Numbered from the stretch's first letter, positions 22,447-34,500 are shown. The stretch is 64,000 bases of DNA from Gelatoporia subvermispora B (GCA_000320605.2 KB445793.1:446556-510555); one strand, 5' to 3'. Numbers and translations: made by a program. Notes: generated by a model not told the origin, from the sequence alone.

Positions 22447-22619
22447 GGGAGAGTTGGATGCGTGCGGAGGGAAATGATGTAGAGATGTCGGGAGCGAGAT
22501 CTTCACCGACGAAGATGGCGAGAGTGTGATAGAAAATAATGCGGTCGGGCCCCGCATTGATTGGAGGAACTTATAAATGAGTCTTTGCATGAGCTATGGC
22601 CGCCAATGCCGCCTTGTGG

Positions 22620-22877
22620 CTACGGCCAGCAAATTTGGGCCTTCGCCGTGTCTGCGGGTAGTTCATTGTATACGACAATGTCAAAGTCTGGGCCCGCGGG
22701 ATTTGGACCGATGAATGCAGCATCGTCACAAATAGGCTCTGACTTTCGCGGGCCCAGTGATTCGATCATCGTCCGTGGCGTGACAAAAAAGCCCGCAGAC
22801 CTTTGTACGATGGCCGGTATATGGTCGTAAAGATGTTTTGCACTGGCATTGGCCTTCGCGGAGCTCGTAGTTGACAT
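22620..22877 (-). promoter_or_regulatory. Conserved upstream block of F-box paralog 2 with inverted repeat
   Basis: This block is similar to 61006-61250 upstream of paralog 4. It contains a perfect inverted repeat: TGGGCCCGCG at 22689-22698 and CGCGGGCCCA at 22747-22756, arm starts 58 bp apart. The near arm ends 243 bp before the chosen ATG. The block is also open in one frame (about 85 aa) on the F-box strand, but that frame stops before the F-box ORF, so a coding role is uncertain. A shared promoter element or a leftover from the same duplication are both possible. Confidence 0.55.
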
Positions 22878-25668
22878 TCATCTACGACCTGGCCATAGCA
22901 GCCCGCGGAACTGATGCGACATTCCCGAAGACAGACTCAAGACGGCTATAATCGTGAGGCTCGCCAGGTCCAAGACCAGACCTGACGACGGCCCCGTTCA
23001 GAAATGGCCCGCTGTGCGTGAGGAAGAGAAATCGACAAGGTCTGCGTATGACTGTCGCGGTGACAACTGCTGCGGCTGTAGCAGGCGATTGACGGTCTCG
23101 GAATCCGGGAAGGCATCCGAGTGGAAGCTCACACGTTCACGCAGTTGCCACGTTCGTGGCAGCTCCCAGTCGGGGTGCGGGAGCGCGTGTAGAAGATCGC
23201 TGGGCTCCAGCGTCAGTGAAGGCCCGATGACGTCTATTCGTCGACGCGGGAACATGGGCGCTCCAAGCCCCGCCATCTGCGCAAGGCTCGCATCGATCCT
23301 CCTCACGCAAGCTCCCACTCCGGCGATAGGTTGCGTGGAAGAGCAGCGTAGCACGTATCGTTCAATAGATAAATGGAGCGGCCGTCATGCTGCGTATGGC
23401 TCCAATGCTAGAGGCCTGGTCATAGATACGCATTATCGGCGTGAGCAAAACGCTGAGTGGCTACTAGGAGTTAGTTCAGTTCGATATGCAGGGCTATGCA
23501 TTCAGAGAGATCTGTGCTCCATGGCAGACAAGATTCTCATAACCGCTATAGGCGCTTTTTTGATCAGAGGCGCAAAACTGAGGACTCGTAGACGCACTGT
23601 ATTGCTCATCAGCTCGTCGAGGTAGGCGCCCAGGAACCAATGTCGCCCAACATGTGCAGGGGAGAGCAGGAACGGAAATATGTAATACCAGATTATTCGA
23701 GTCGATCGCCATGATGATGAGCGGGCTACAGGTGGGCACGCAGTCTATAGTACACGTCTTGAGTGTTCCACAAAGAGATATATGGTAAGATACAAGAGGT
23801 GCCTGTCTCCGGGGAGGTGGATACGTAGTCTATAGTACACGTCTTGAGTGTCCCACAAAGAGATATATGGTAAGATACAAGAGATGCCTGTCCGGAAGAG
23901 GTCCTGTCGATCCTTGCTGCCAGTATCGCAGGAGATGCATCAGCTGCCAGTGGTAAAGAAGAGTCCCTCGAAAGCCTGGGAACACCAAAGTAGTTAAGAT
24001 CCGTGAGGTGTAATGTCGACTAGACAGGAGATGCCGCTGCGGTGCACAGGTGGTCAAGAGGCGATTGTTCTATCGTGGCCAATCTGCAGAGCGTTACCGT
24101 GCCGTTACACAGGAAAGAGTATGTCGATGTCCAAACCGGAAAGGGAGTTGACAACGTCGGCAAGATAGCATATCGAGGGTTCGATAACGTGCGAAGGCGC
24201 TATGTGGACGTGGAGAGGCTTTCGCACAACCAGCGCAGCGGTCGTTACCTCTTCTGGCCCCACAATGCCAGTACAACAGCAAGTGGAGGCAACTCTGGCT
24301 GAGGCGAGAGAAAGAGGGCGGAAATGACGGAGGAAGAAGCTATGGCGCCGAGGGAGCCGGTGAACGGAGTGCTTCGCGAAGCTGGCAGCCTGCGTCAGAA
24401 ACGCAGCCGGACGGGAATGCTTGAGATAATATGGACCGCCGAGCATTCGCTCGACTTCGCCAACTCCAAATCGTGCAACTTCCGTGTCTCGCGTGTTGTG
24501 CCGACGTGATTTCGCAGGTGATGGGCGCGCTGCCATGCGTACCGTCATAGCGTGTATGGCGTGTCGGGGACCGGTGACATTGATGAACATACCACACCGC
24601 CTGTCATGGCCGCACAACAGCATGGACTTGTGTCGTACGAGCGCCACGATGAGCGTAAGATGAGCCCTAAAAGTCATCAGTGTGCAACGGGTCGGACATT
24701 ATTCTTCTGGCAGTTGCCACGCGGAAATTTCGTCATAGCAGACAATCTGGCGTGGGATCTCAGGGCAGGGATATCGTTGACTTGGCTGACGACTGCGCGA
24801 TCGCGGCAGTCGTCGAGGGTTGGGATGAATGTCCCGCCGCTGCAGCGACGAGCACATTCGCGGGCGAGAATACAACGTACTTTCGCTCAAAGGGGTAATA
24901 TCCAGATTCGGGGGTCTCACCGGGGCGCCGGCATTTTTTGGTGGCGGTATCGGACGCCCGCCCCCGACGCACCGCGCCCACGCGCGGCATCCATGGGGCG
25001 CGCCGAACCCGATGCCGATCCGCCGGGGCGCACAGTGGCTGTTGGTTGACACGCACGTTCTTTTCATCAACTTGTTGGGCCGCCTACCGGGAATGTTGTG
25101 GCATTATCTGCGCTACTCGTACAAACATCCCGAGAGCTACGGTGCTTCCCCGCTCCAAGGATGGAGGGCAAAGAACAACCCCCGAACGCTGGTCGGAGCC
25201 GCTATTGCCTAATTTGAGAGCCGAACGGTGGGAGGCGGGTGGGCGCGCGCCCCGGTGAGGAGTGAGTGCCGGCTTCCTGATTGGGTACCCGAGAAGCTAT
25301 TGCCTTTTACGACTCAACGCCTTCATCGATACCTGCGATTCTCTGCACGGGCATCCCAATTAGGCAGGCGCCCTAAGAATGGGGCACATCCGAGCAGCGC
25401 TCGCTGACGCCTGCTCCCACTCGCTCGTATCTTTACGTCCTCCGCCGCTTCGCTTCATGTCGGTCTCCAAGCATCCTGCTCTTGCCAGCACTGCCGCGCG
25501 CGGCAATATCCCGAACTTCGGCGCACCTTCCCTCGTCTTTCCTAATCCAGCACGCTCCACCAGCCGCCACTTCTCAGCCACCGTCTCAGCCACCATGGAA
25601 AATCGAGGGGGCGAAATTTTGTGCAGCCTTACCCCGTCATGACAAACGGCCCCGATATGTTTTCTCCT
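22878..25668. other. Long gene-poor region
   Basis: About 2.8 kb. A 118-codon minus-strand frame at 22998-23354 has protein-like composition (for example RRRIDVIGPSLTLEPSDLL and WQLRERVSFHSDAFPDSE) and could be a gene fragment, but no domain is recognised and a larger opposite-strand frame overlaps it. A tandem duplication lies at 23742-23893. The stretch 24900-25250 is strongly GC-rich. Nothing else can be supported. Confidence 0.4.
23742..23893. repeat. Tandem duplication, 85-bp period
   Basis: Two copies start at 23742 and 23827 with AGTCTATAGTACACGTCTTG and run about 67 bp with very few differences (one T/C in TGTTCCAC versus TGTCCCAC, one G/A near the end); the remainder of the first unit is spacer. 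It lies in non-coding DNA. Confidence 0.85.
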
Positions 25669-25698
25669 TGACGTCAGCCATGCCGGGGATGTATATAA
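25669..25698 (+). promoter_or_regulatory. CRE plus TATA box of the HAD phosphatase gene
   Basis: A perfect CRE palindrome TGACGTCA lies at 25669-25676 and a TATA box TATATAA at 25692-25698, about 120 bp before the ATG at 25819. An AGGGG stress-response-like element is at 25606-25610. CRE sites are bound by ATF/CREB-type bZIP factors such as Atf1 or Sko1, which act below the Hog1/Sty1 stress kinase in other fungi. Confidence 0.7.
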
Positions 25699-25818
25699 GA
25701 ACGCGCCGTCGTCCCAGACAGACCAACAGTCAGACACTAAATCTCCCACAACCGACACAGGATCTCTCTAGAGCCTCTTCACTTCTACTTACCGACTTCA
25801 AACTTATCCATCCTCATC

Positions 25819-27013
25819 ATGACTACCGTTCACGAGACTCCTAACGAGACCTTCTACGCTGATGCCGTCCTCTTTGACATGGTATGTGCACTCTGCATTC
25901 GCAACGTAAGAACACCAGCTAACCATCATGTGTAACAGGACGGTACCCTCACCGACTCCATCTCAGCAGTCGAGGCTGCGTGGGGCAAAGTCGCACAAGA
26001 TATCGGGCAGGACCCGGCATACGTGATCGCCGCGACACACGGAAAGCGCGCCGTCGACAACCTCGCGCAGTTCAAGCCGCACATCAAGGCGCACGAGATG
26101 GACTCGGAGGTCACCGCCTTCGAGGAGTCCATCCTCTTCTACGCCGACGCATACCACAAGCACGGCCCCGGCTCGCGCCAGGCGTCCCCCGCGGGCACAC
26201 CAGTGGCTGGCCCCGGTACACCCATCGACTCCGGCGCGACAACGCCCGCATTGTCCCCCTCGAGCTCTGCCGCGCCCTCGCGCAACACCTCTCGCGCCGG
26301 CTCCTTCGCCAGCGGCCTCAGCAACCTCACCGCGTTCCGCCGTCCATCCTTCCTCCACCGCGTCAGCAGCCTCCTGCAGATGTCCTCCCCCGCCGCACTA
26401 GAGAACCCGCTCATCGAGGAGGTCGTCCCCGAGGATGCCGTCGTCGACGACGTCAAGGAGCGCGATACGAAGGCACACCAGCTCCAGGCGTGGCAGCTCG
26501 AGGCCGCCGCCGTCGACCGCTCCGTGCGTATTCTCCCCGGCGTGAAGAGGATGATCGACTCCATCCCCGAGGGCCACTACGCCGTTGCGACCTCTGGCGC
26601 AAAAACATATGGTTAGTCCACCTCCTCGTCGATCCTATGTCGAGCCTCGTGCTGACTCGCTTCCCCCAGCATACGGCTGCATGACCCGTGTCGGCATCAC
26701 CCCGCCGCCAGTGACCATCACCGCAGACGACAAGCGCCTCAAGGCAGGCAAGCCCGCGCCCGACCCGTTCTTGCTCGCGGCCGAGTGCCTCGGCTTCGAC
26801 GCGAAGAAGTGCGTCGTCTTCGAGGACTCGCCGAGCGGCATCAAGGCGGGCGTCGCATCGGGCGCGACGGTCATCGCGGTGTGCACAAGCCACGAGCGCG
26901 CGCAGATCGAGAACTGCGGCGCGCACTTCCTCGTCGAGAACATGGACAAGGTCCGCTGCGAGCCCGTCGAGATCGACGGGAAGCTCCAGCTCAAGTTTAC
27001 CATCGTAGAGTGA
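25819..27013 (+). CDS. HAD-superfamily phosphatase (glycerol-3-phosphatase type)
   Basis: Exons 25819-25881, 25939-26611 and 26670-27013 give 359 aa. All four HAD motifs are present: motif I FDMDGTL, split by intron 1 after Met21 (nucleophile Asp20, acid/base Asp22); motif II ATSGAKT; motif III Lys in KAGKPAPDPF; motif IV VVFEDSPSGIKAG. The closest known relatives by motif set are yeast Gpp1/Gpp2 and Dog1/Dog2, which dephosphorylate glycerol-3-phosphate or 2-deoxyglucose-6-phosphate. It is about 100 residues longer than those because a Ser/Ala/Pro-rich, probably disordered insert sits in the cap region (codons at about 26160-26400). The promoter carries a CRE and a TATA box. Glycerol production under osmotic stress is the likely role, inferred from family and promoter; the exact substrate is not proven. 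Confidence 0.88.
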
Positions 27014-28034
27014 GCGGATGCTGCTGATTCGCGCACCTGTCTGTGTTCCTTCTGTCCCCTCCCACCTATCACCTCTCTTCCTGCCGACTCCTCAAGCCTC
27101 TATATGTCTATCCCCCACGCTATGCTCCCCGCCACCCACACTGTAGCATTTACACACTACGACTGCCAGATGCAGCCGGTCTCGCATCGTGTACCACTAT
27201 AAATTAGATGTTGACTTGTTTGTCTTGCAATTTGATACCATGCGTTTCTCTCTTCATTATCGTTGGCTCGCGCCCGAGTGCACTTGTTCAAGTTTTTGAG
27301 TTGTCAACGCACGACATATGTCTCATCAAGATACATGGATAAGCTTGGGCAGTGCCAGGTTGTCTGAGAACTGATGAAAACGTCGTACCGGTCATTGGTG
27401 TATGCATGCGAACACGCTCGAGACTCGAGCTCCACAACCGAATTCTGCATGACGCAGCGGCGCCCTCAGTGTACAATCACAAGCATCGCTACAGACGCCC
27501 AAAGCGACATCCCAGACCGTTGCCTAGACCCACCCTCAAGTGACCTCGTAGAAGGATATAATCTGTTGGGATTGCATTTACGACTAGTTTGGGAAGCAAA
27601 ACAAGAGTCCGCAGTCCGTCGTCTGTACGTGCAGTATGCAAGGCGCAAAGTGTAAAATGCAATCAGCTCTAAATGTCTCAAACGCGACGCAGGCGCATGT
27701 CATAAGTACAGGAAGCCCCCGCCCGCGGCCAGTCGTCGTAATTTCGTAAGCGCAAACGCGAAAGCTAGGTGTACGGTAAGCTACGGGCATTCTTTAGGTG
27801 TGTGGTCAAGTCAGTCTGGTGCTCGGAACGGTTGAGCGCAGGAAGCAGGGACCGCGGGGCGGGGCGAAAGCGGGTATGCACAGCGTCGGGGCCGCGGCGG
27901 GATCGGCCGCCGGGGCAAGGCTCCGTGCTACACAGCACGGGGATGCAGCAAGGGATATAGTTTGGCCGTCCGGTCAGGGAATAAGATAGGTCATGAGCGT
28001 GAGTGTGCGCGGGCGAGCAGTGTCCGTGTGCGAT
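27014..28034. other. Convergent intergenic region
   Basis: It lies between the stop codons of the HAD phosphatase (+) and the GPI-anchored protein (-). It holds both 3' ends. No gene, repeat or RNA is supported. Confidence 0.45.
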
Positions 28035-29336
28035 CTATAGTAGTAGGAAAGCGGGAACAGAGGCGGTCAGCAGGGCAGAGAGAAGTAATTGCCACGGTCG
28101 TGTTGGTGACAGTGCGATGCCACTGGTCAAGGCAGCAAGTGAGTTGAGGCCTCGCGGAAATTGAGAGGAACACGTACGCAGAAGAAGGTTTGCTGACAAT
28201 CTGGACGTTCAGCAGGACAACGAGACCGTCGAGGGCGTTTGTTGTGTTCGAGGAAACGGTCAAGTTGTGGTTGACGCCAATGCTCGTGTTTGGGAGAAAC
28301 CCAGAGACGTACGTGACGTCTGTGTGGTATGTGTACCCGCCGTATGACGTCTGGCCCGAGTATGTCGAGCCGTTAGTCACTTGTGTTGTGGGCACGAGAC
28401 TACTTTGGTTCGTCGCGTTTCCAACGAACCAGTCTCGTCCGAGATTGTAGCTGGGCAAAACGAAGATAAACACAAATTATTCAATGGAGCAACCCATAAC
28501 ACATACCCGTCGAATATAATATCGTGCTGGTCTGGTGATATAATCAGTTGGAATTCACTGGTTCAACATAAGACCCACACACCTGCTATGGGCTTCTCAT
28601 AGGAGACTGCAACAAATATCGCCCCGCTAGAACGACGTCATTATTGACTGCCCAAGAAGGAAGCGTTACGCGCTCACCTGTCAGCCTTCTTCCCGTCCTG
28701 TGTCCAGTACCGAATGTGGTTCCCTCCCTCGACTGTCTCTGTGCACGTCCCAAATACGGGGTCGCCGTAGTCCCACCGCAGCACGGCGGTCTGATTGACT
28801 GCAAATCCCGTGTCAGCGCTGCTGCCAGCACACTGCGTGATGTCACGCACGTAAGCCATTGCCGTCGCCGAGATTGGCGCCTTGGTTCGAGCCGTCGTGC
28901 TGACCCAGGCACTCCGAGCCAAAGCCGACGGAGCTGTCGTGCGAGGTGAGCGAGGCAGAGAGAAGAGGTAGGGTACGCACAACATGTAATTGCGCCAGCC
29001 GCCGTCAGTCTGCTGGTCGACCAGCACGGAGGAGTCGGACGACCCCAAGATGATTGCATTCAGTGGCTCGCCAAGGCCCGCTGGAAACGTGTCGGGGACA
29101 GACTATATAATACGTAGCGTTATCAGGACCCGTCAGAGTCGTGAAAAGGGTGTCGGGGTGCGCACCGTGAGCCAGCTGCCGTTGCCATTGCGGGGGTCGT
29201 AGAAGCCGGCGGGCGGGACATTGCGGCTCGAGCCGCGTCGCCAAAGCGGGTTCGGAGTGGGTGCGCGGGCGTCATAGTGCGAGGCGGCGAGCGCAGGTGC
29301 GCAGAGAGCGAGGAAGAAGAGTGACATGGCGGCCAT
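28035..29336 (-). CDS. Secreted GPI-anchored protein of unknown function
   Basis: Eight exons (complement of 29166-29336, 28981-29102, 28851-28933, 28678-28798, 28583-28626, 28507-28531, 28178-28450, 28035-28122) give 308 aa. The N-terminus MAAMSLFFLALCAPALAAS is a clear signal peptide. The mature part has the conserved basidiomycete blocks NGNGSWLT, GFGSECLGQH, LGDGNGLLNQTAVLRWDYG, GTCTETVEGGNHIRYW and HDIIFDGYNLGRDWFVGN, and many N-glycosylation sequons. The last exon ends in a small-residue SAG followed by a short polar spacer and a hydrophobic tail (LLLSALLTASVPAFLLL), the pattern of a GPI attachment signal. I recognise the block pattern as one shared by secreted proteins of many mushrooms, but know no proven function. 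Location is probably plasma membrane or cell wall. The 25-nt exon 28507-28531 encodes DQHDIIFD. Confidence 0.82.
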
Positions 29337-31567
29337 CTTGGCTGGCAAGAGGCAAGAGATGAAGGAGAGAACGAGGAGGGAGTGGAGGGAAATGAAGACT
29401 ATCCGGATTACTCGCGGGCGCCCTGTTTATGCAGCGCCACGGCAAGCAATTCTGTTGTTCGCTCTTGTCTCCTCCCGCCACCATCCCAGCGCTCACGCCC
29501 ATCTTGGCATCTTCATCCTCACTTTTGTCGTCGGCTCTCCCATGTCACTCGTTTGATGCGTATCTTGTTCACGCCGGTTCCCTGAATCTCGACGCGTGCT
29601 CCTCGCTGCTGTCAACCGGTATTCAAGATCTACATTTCGGGACTCTCGGGCGCGACTGCTGCCGCCTATTTCAGAAACGTACTATTTTTGTTGTAGGCAC
29701 ATGAAAATCACCCGTCTTCCTGCAGGTCGTCATCTCATGGTCTGCTGCACGCACATCCAGCAATCTCAGTGAGGCTGTATCTATATCTCTCGGCACCTAG
29801 CCCGGTTTGAGACTCGCCGCACCTGTGCGTTTGAATCGTAATTTGAGCACTAAATGTCACAGGGTCCGCAGCACCGTCGCTCTTGATTGGATCCCGCTCA
29901 AGGCCGCTAACTGGGCGCCCATTCGCGCCCCCATACGGATGGGTACAAATCCCATTGTTCTTGCCGCAGGCTCGGACCACCTAAGGACGAGAAGGGATTT
30001 TTCACGCCGACAGCGTCGGTGAGGCTACGCTCGCCGTCGGTTGGCGACAAATGGAATACACATTGCCTAGCAACCGCAGCCAAGGTGGTCAGAAAACGTG
30101 CGGGTTGTATGCTATCCCGTCCGACGACTCAACACGAGGCACATAGTCTGTCAGACGTGCACAGCCTCAGCAACGAGGATAAAGGTCCTTAAGCTCTGTG
30201 ATCTCAGAACTCTGTGCAAGGTGGACGCACCTTGTAGTTCGTGAGCAGTGCAATTCCAAATGGTTGCTCATCTCAGTCATTCGAATGGAAACAGGAAGTC
30301 TGGATGATCTATTCGGAACGGGATCATGTTTGTATCGTGTATCAGTCTGTGCAGGTGCACCTTCTATGCCAGACATCGATATGATGAACGACAGGTAACC
30401 GCATGATGGATTGACACCATATAGATATGTGATCATCTCGCTTGATGATTACCTAGCCCCCACAATACCCTATGAAGCTATGAAGTTGACAGGGGTTCCT
30501 CCGTGATGAAGCTTTGGGATGATCCAAACGTGAGAATAATATCCAATTCGATTGCAAGTCGAATGCAGTCTGGCTGGCTCTTGGCGTTGAATGCCCGGTG
30601 CGACTAGCAGAAAGTCGAGAACTGCACAAGAAGAGGAGGGGCGAACATGGATGAGCTGTAATCTGTCAACGTCAACATCCTAGGACAAAACCTCGAGGCA
30701 TGGTACATTTCACATTACTTCCCCAACGGGCTGACAAGAGCTTGGTATTGAAGTTAAATGCAGCCGCCTGTAAATGGACATACGATACTCTTGTTGAGTC
30801 ATGTCTTGGAGCTTGGAGAGCCAAAGTCATATCGGCCGGATTCCGAGTAAGAAATCGTGGCCGACCAGTGGATTTGGCTTCCAGGCAAGAGTGGCTCACC
30901 ATGATGTCAAGAGATATGCTAGTGCTCAGCGCGTGATCCAAGGCAGCGAGATACAATAGCGGCAACGTAGCAGCGTCGAGTCACAATGCAGAATGCTTCG
31001 GGAGGATATTTGACGAGTCGAGTCGGAATGTTGGTCACTTCGGGAGGATATTTTACTCGACGATAGTAAAGTGTGGCTAGAAGCTGGTAGTATGGTCACC
31101 TGCTTCAGGTTCGAGGTATCAAGTTCGACGGCCTGTTCCGAGGACAGCTCGCGGAGATTGCGACCTAGATTCGATTATGATCTCGAGATTCAGACTAGTG
31201 TCGTGGCATGGAACCGGAGGATTACTGTCGATATGCCCGTATAAGCTTTACGACGCACCAAACGTGACTTGATGGGAATGCAGATTTAACCGGACCATCA
31301 TAGCAGAGAAGCAGAAAATCGTATACCCTGCTTAGAATGCAGAACTCCTGTCTGGACTGATGGTAGCATGGCAAAACTGAGGGAAGAGGAAGGTTGCCTG
31401 TCTCGACAACGCAGGACGCCTCGTGCACCGTAACGCCGAACTCGCTTGCCTCCCGCCCTCACCCCAGCTGTCTTCGTCGTCCCGCTCGACGGCGGCGGCG
31501 GCACCAGATCCTTCACCTAGCCTCACCCTCATTCCTTGATGACCCTCCGCACCCCTTGTGGTGAGCA
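29337..31567. other. Divergent intergenic region
   Basis: About 2.2 kb between two genes that point away from each other, so it holds both promoters. No protein or RNA gene is supported. A short direct repeat of CTTCGGGAGGATATTT occurs at 30996-31011 and 31038-31053. Confidence 0.45.
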
Positions 31568-34500
31568 ATGACCTCCCGCCCACGGCCAACCGGCGGCACC
31601 AAGTCTCGTCCCTTGTCCGCAATCTACATTGGCCCGGCCTCAAGCCCCAACCTCTCGTCCCCGCCCTCCATCCCAGACCTCCCTGAGCCTCCGAGTCCTA
31701 CTTCATCCGGCGGCTCAGGACTGCCCTCACCGCCCGCATCGAACTCAACAGGTAGCGGGAGCACAAACGCCGGCAGCATCCGTCAACGCCCCGCGCAGCG
31801 CAAGAACGGGGCAAGTCCGGACGCATTTGCAGCCGACATGCCCAACGGCACGCGAACCGAGGAGCGCAGCAGGAGTCGCGCGGGGAGTGTAGTCGATGAT
31901 GACGACCCGTATGAGCACGAAAATGACGAAGATAACACGGCAAGGTTCGTCGATGGGCGGCGCAGGTCGCTCAAGGACGCACCGGCTGACAACATGACTG
32001 CGCTGCAACGTGTAAAAAGTCTTACCCAACGAAATCGCATGGTGAGTGCCATGCAGTGTCTGGGGCGTGTTCAATGCTCATGGAAAACGCCTCAATTCGC
32101 TTTTTATACGGACGCTTGGTTCTCCATTGTTCTTTGTAATGTTCGCGACTCGTCGCCCTATACGCCGCCACTCGCTATCATGCATGCCTCACTTCCGTAT
32201 CGACAATGCGGTACGCTTCTCACCTCGTCACCTTCATTTCATCTTCGGCCACGCATACATTGATCTACTGTGGAATCTTGCATGCCACACTGCATACCAC
32301 ACAACCACATGATACCTATGACCTCAGGTTCTCGATAAACTGTCCTCCATTTCTCGCTTGAGCTCTCCAGCACCTTCGAACCACTCCCACTCCCAGTCGC
32401 CCTTCACTCCAGCCTCCGCTGTGTCATCATCTTCTGCCGCCTCGTCCTCTCGTCCTGTCTCTACCTCTTTCCCCCGACCAGCATCTCGTGCCCACTCTGT
32501 CTTCCGCGCAGCAGACCCATCCCACTCCGGCTCTGAGACAGAACGCGAGAGCCAGCATCACTCTAGTTCACATTCATACTCCTCTGATGACCGTTCCTCC
32601 ACCCCTTTGTCCGCGACCACCGCACCTGAGCCTTATGCCCCGACCCCAATCCGAGAGCGGCGGATCTCGGAGCCGTATTCTCCTGGCAAGTCCACGCGAA
32701 CGCGCGAGCGGGAAAGAGAAAAAACTGCTCCGGAGCCTGGTCCGTCCCGCACACCGCGGAAGCGTGTCTCGATGGCGATGTCTGTGGACGAGGGCTACGG
32801 TCGCAGTCATAGGCAGGACGACTCGCGTGAGTACGAGCGGGACGTAACGACCGCTGCCCTGGCCGCTGTTGCATCCTCACGTCGGAGTCCTACTGGGACC
32901 TTGGGTCGCCGAAGCAGGCAGCTGTTACCTCAGGAGTTCAGAGATGGTGAGCGACATATGGCCGACGGCAAGGTGAGTATTCTGAGTGCATATATGCTCA
33001 TGGTCTGGTATCCTGATATGTCACAAGCCAAATGGCGAGCCGTCCACGCCCCATAGGAATCGTGCGAGCGAGCAAGCCTCTCTTTCACCCAGATCCTCTC
33101 TCAACCGTCCAACTCAGACACAGACATCTCCTCGGCGGTCAACAACAAACAGACAATCGACTGTTCGCGAGCTCACTCGCAAACATCAGACACGTTGGTT
33201 GTCGGAAGACCTGACTGGAACTGTGGATGGCGAGGACGAGTCCATGTCACGACCTCTGAACGGTCACAGCCCTGGTAGGCGACAAACACTCAGATCCGGG
33301 AGCTCGGAGAGCGCTCTGGCAGCCAGCAATGGGCGCAGCCTAGTTGGTGAGGGTCTACGCGCTGCTGGGATCGTCCGCAAGCGGGATCTTGCGGAAGACA
33401 TCTTCACCCCATCTTCCAGTAGTCGAACAATCGTGCAAGAACGAGCCAAGTCCAGGCTGTCACACGATGCGCACGACTGGGACGAGCGCGAGTCCCCGGA
33501 ACAGATACGTGAGCCGGGCTGGCAGACACGCCTCAGTGAGCCGTCGTCTGGTCTGTATAGGACACCTGTTACGCAAAGAGCCAGTGAGCGGAACCTCACG
33601 ACATCGTCCTTAGGCCGTCCAGGGACGTCGATGGCAGCTCTGCACCATGACACCATCGAACCATTGACGCGTACCGCACCATCGGGCCTTCGTTCTTATC
33701 GGTCATCTTTGACTCTGGAGCGTGACCATACGAGAACACTATCTCAACAGCAAGATATTGCCCATCGTCCGCCTTCGGCAGATCGAGCGTATATTCCTCC
33801 CAACGATATTCCGCGCTCCTCCAGTACCCTTTCAGGCGTCGCACATCCAGGGCTGTTCCGCGACTCGAATGGCGAACATAGACGACTGCTGCTGGACGCG
33901 CTTGGGGTGTTCGAGTCTCACCTCTCGAGGCTGCCACCCATGGGTGCGACGACGACAAGCACTATTCCCGAGCTCTTCGGGAATGCGCAACATGTCGTGC
34001 ATTCGCTCGACCGTCTCAACGGCATGGTCCGTGCAGCGACACATCATGCGCTCGAGGCACAGATAGACGCGGAGGTCACCATGGCTGATGCAGATGGGCC
34101 CGCCCCGGAGGTGGACCTCGTTGACTTGTGGCGACAGGTTGGCGCAGAGCACCGCGAGAACCTTCGTGTCAGTGATGAACTCGTGCGGAACATGACAGGC
34201 TTCCTCCTGGGGGTCGGCAAAGTTCTGCGGGAAGCCACGCATGGCGGCCAAGTTCCGTCGAGGAATGGTACTGGGGCAGACATGACGGGTAGGCTGGAGC
34301 CCGAGACTCCTGTCACCCCCGCCTCTGCTTTCGTCGATCGCATGTCAGAAGGACGGAAGAGTCGCGAAACACGACGCAGCTGGGACCCTTCGCAAGCCGA
34401 GTCGAGGAATGTGATCTCGCGCCTGTCCAGTCGTGAGCGAAGCTCGGCCTCCGCCTCACGTCCGGCTTCTTCGACGAACCTTGTGCGCGGCTCAGGTGGC

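Noticed and set aside
22954..23625. 223-aa plus-strand ORF
   Set aside because: Low-information Arg/Ser composition, no family match, and overlap with a minus-strand frame that looks more protein-like.
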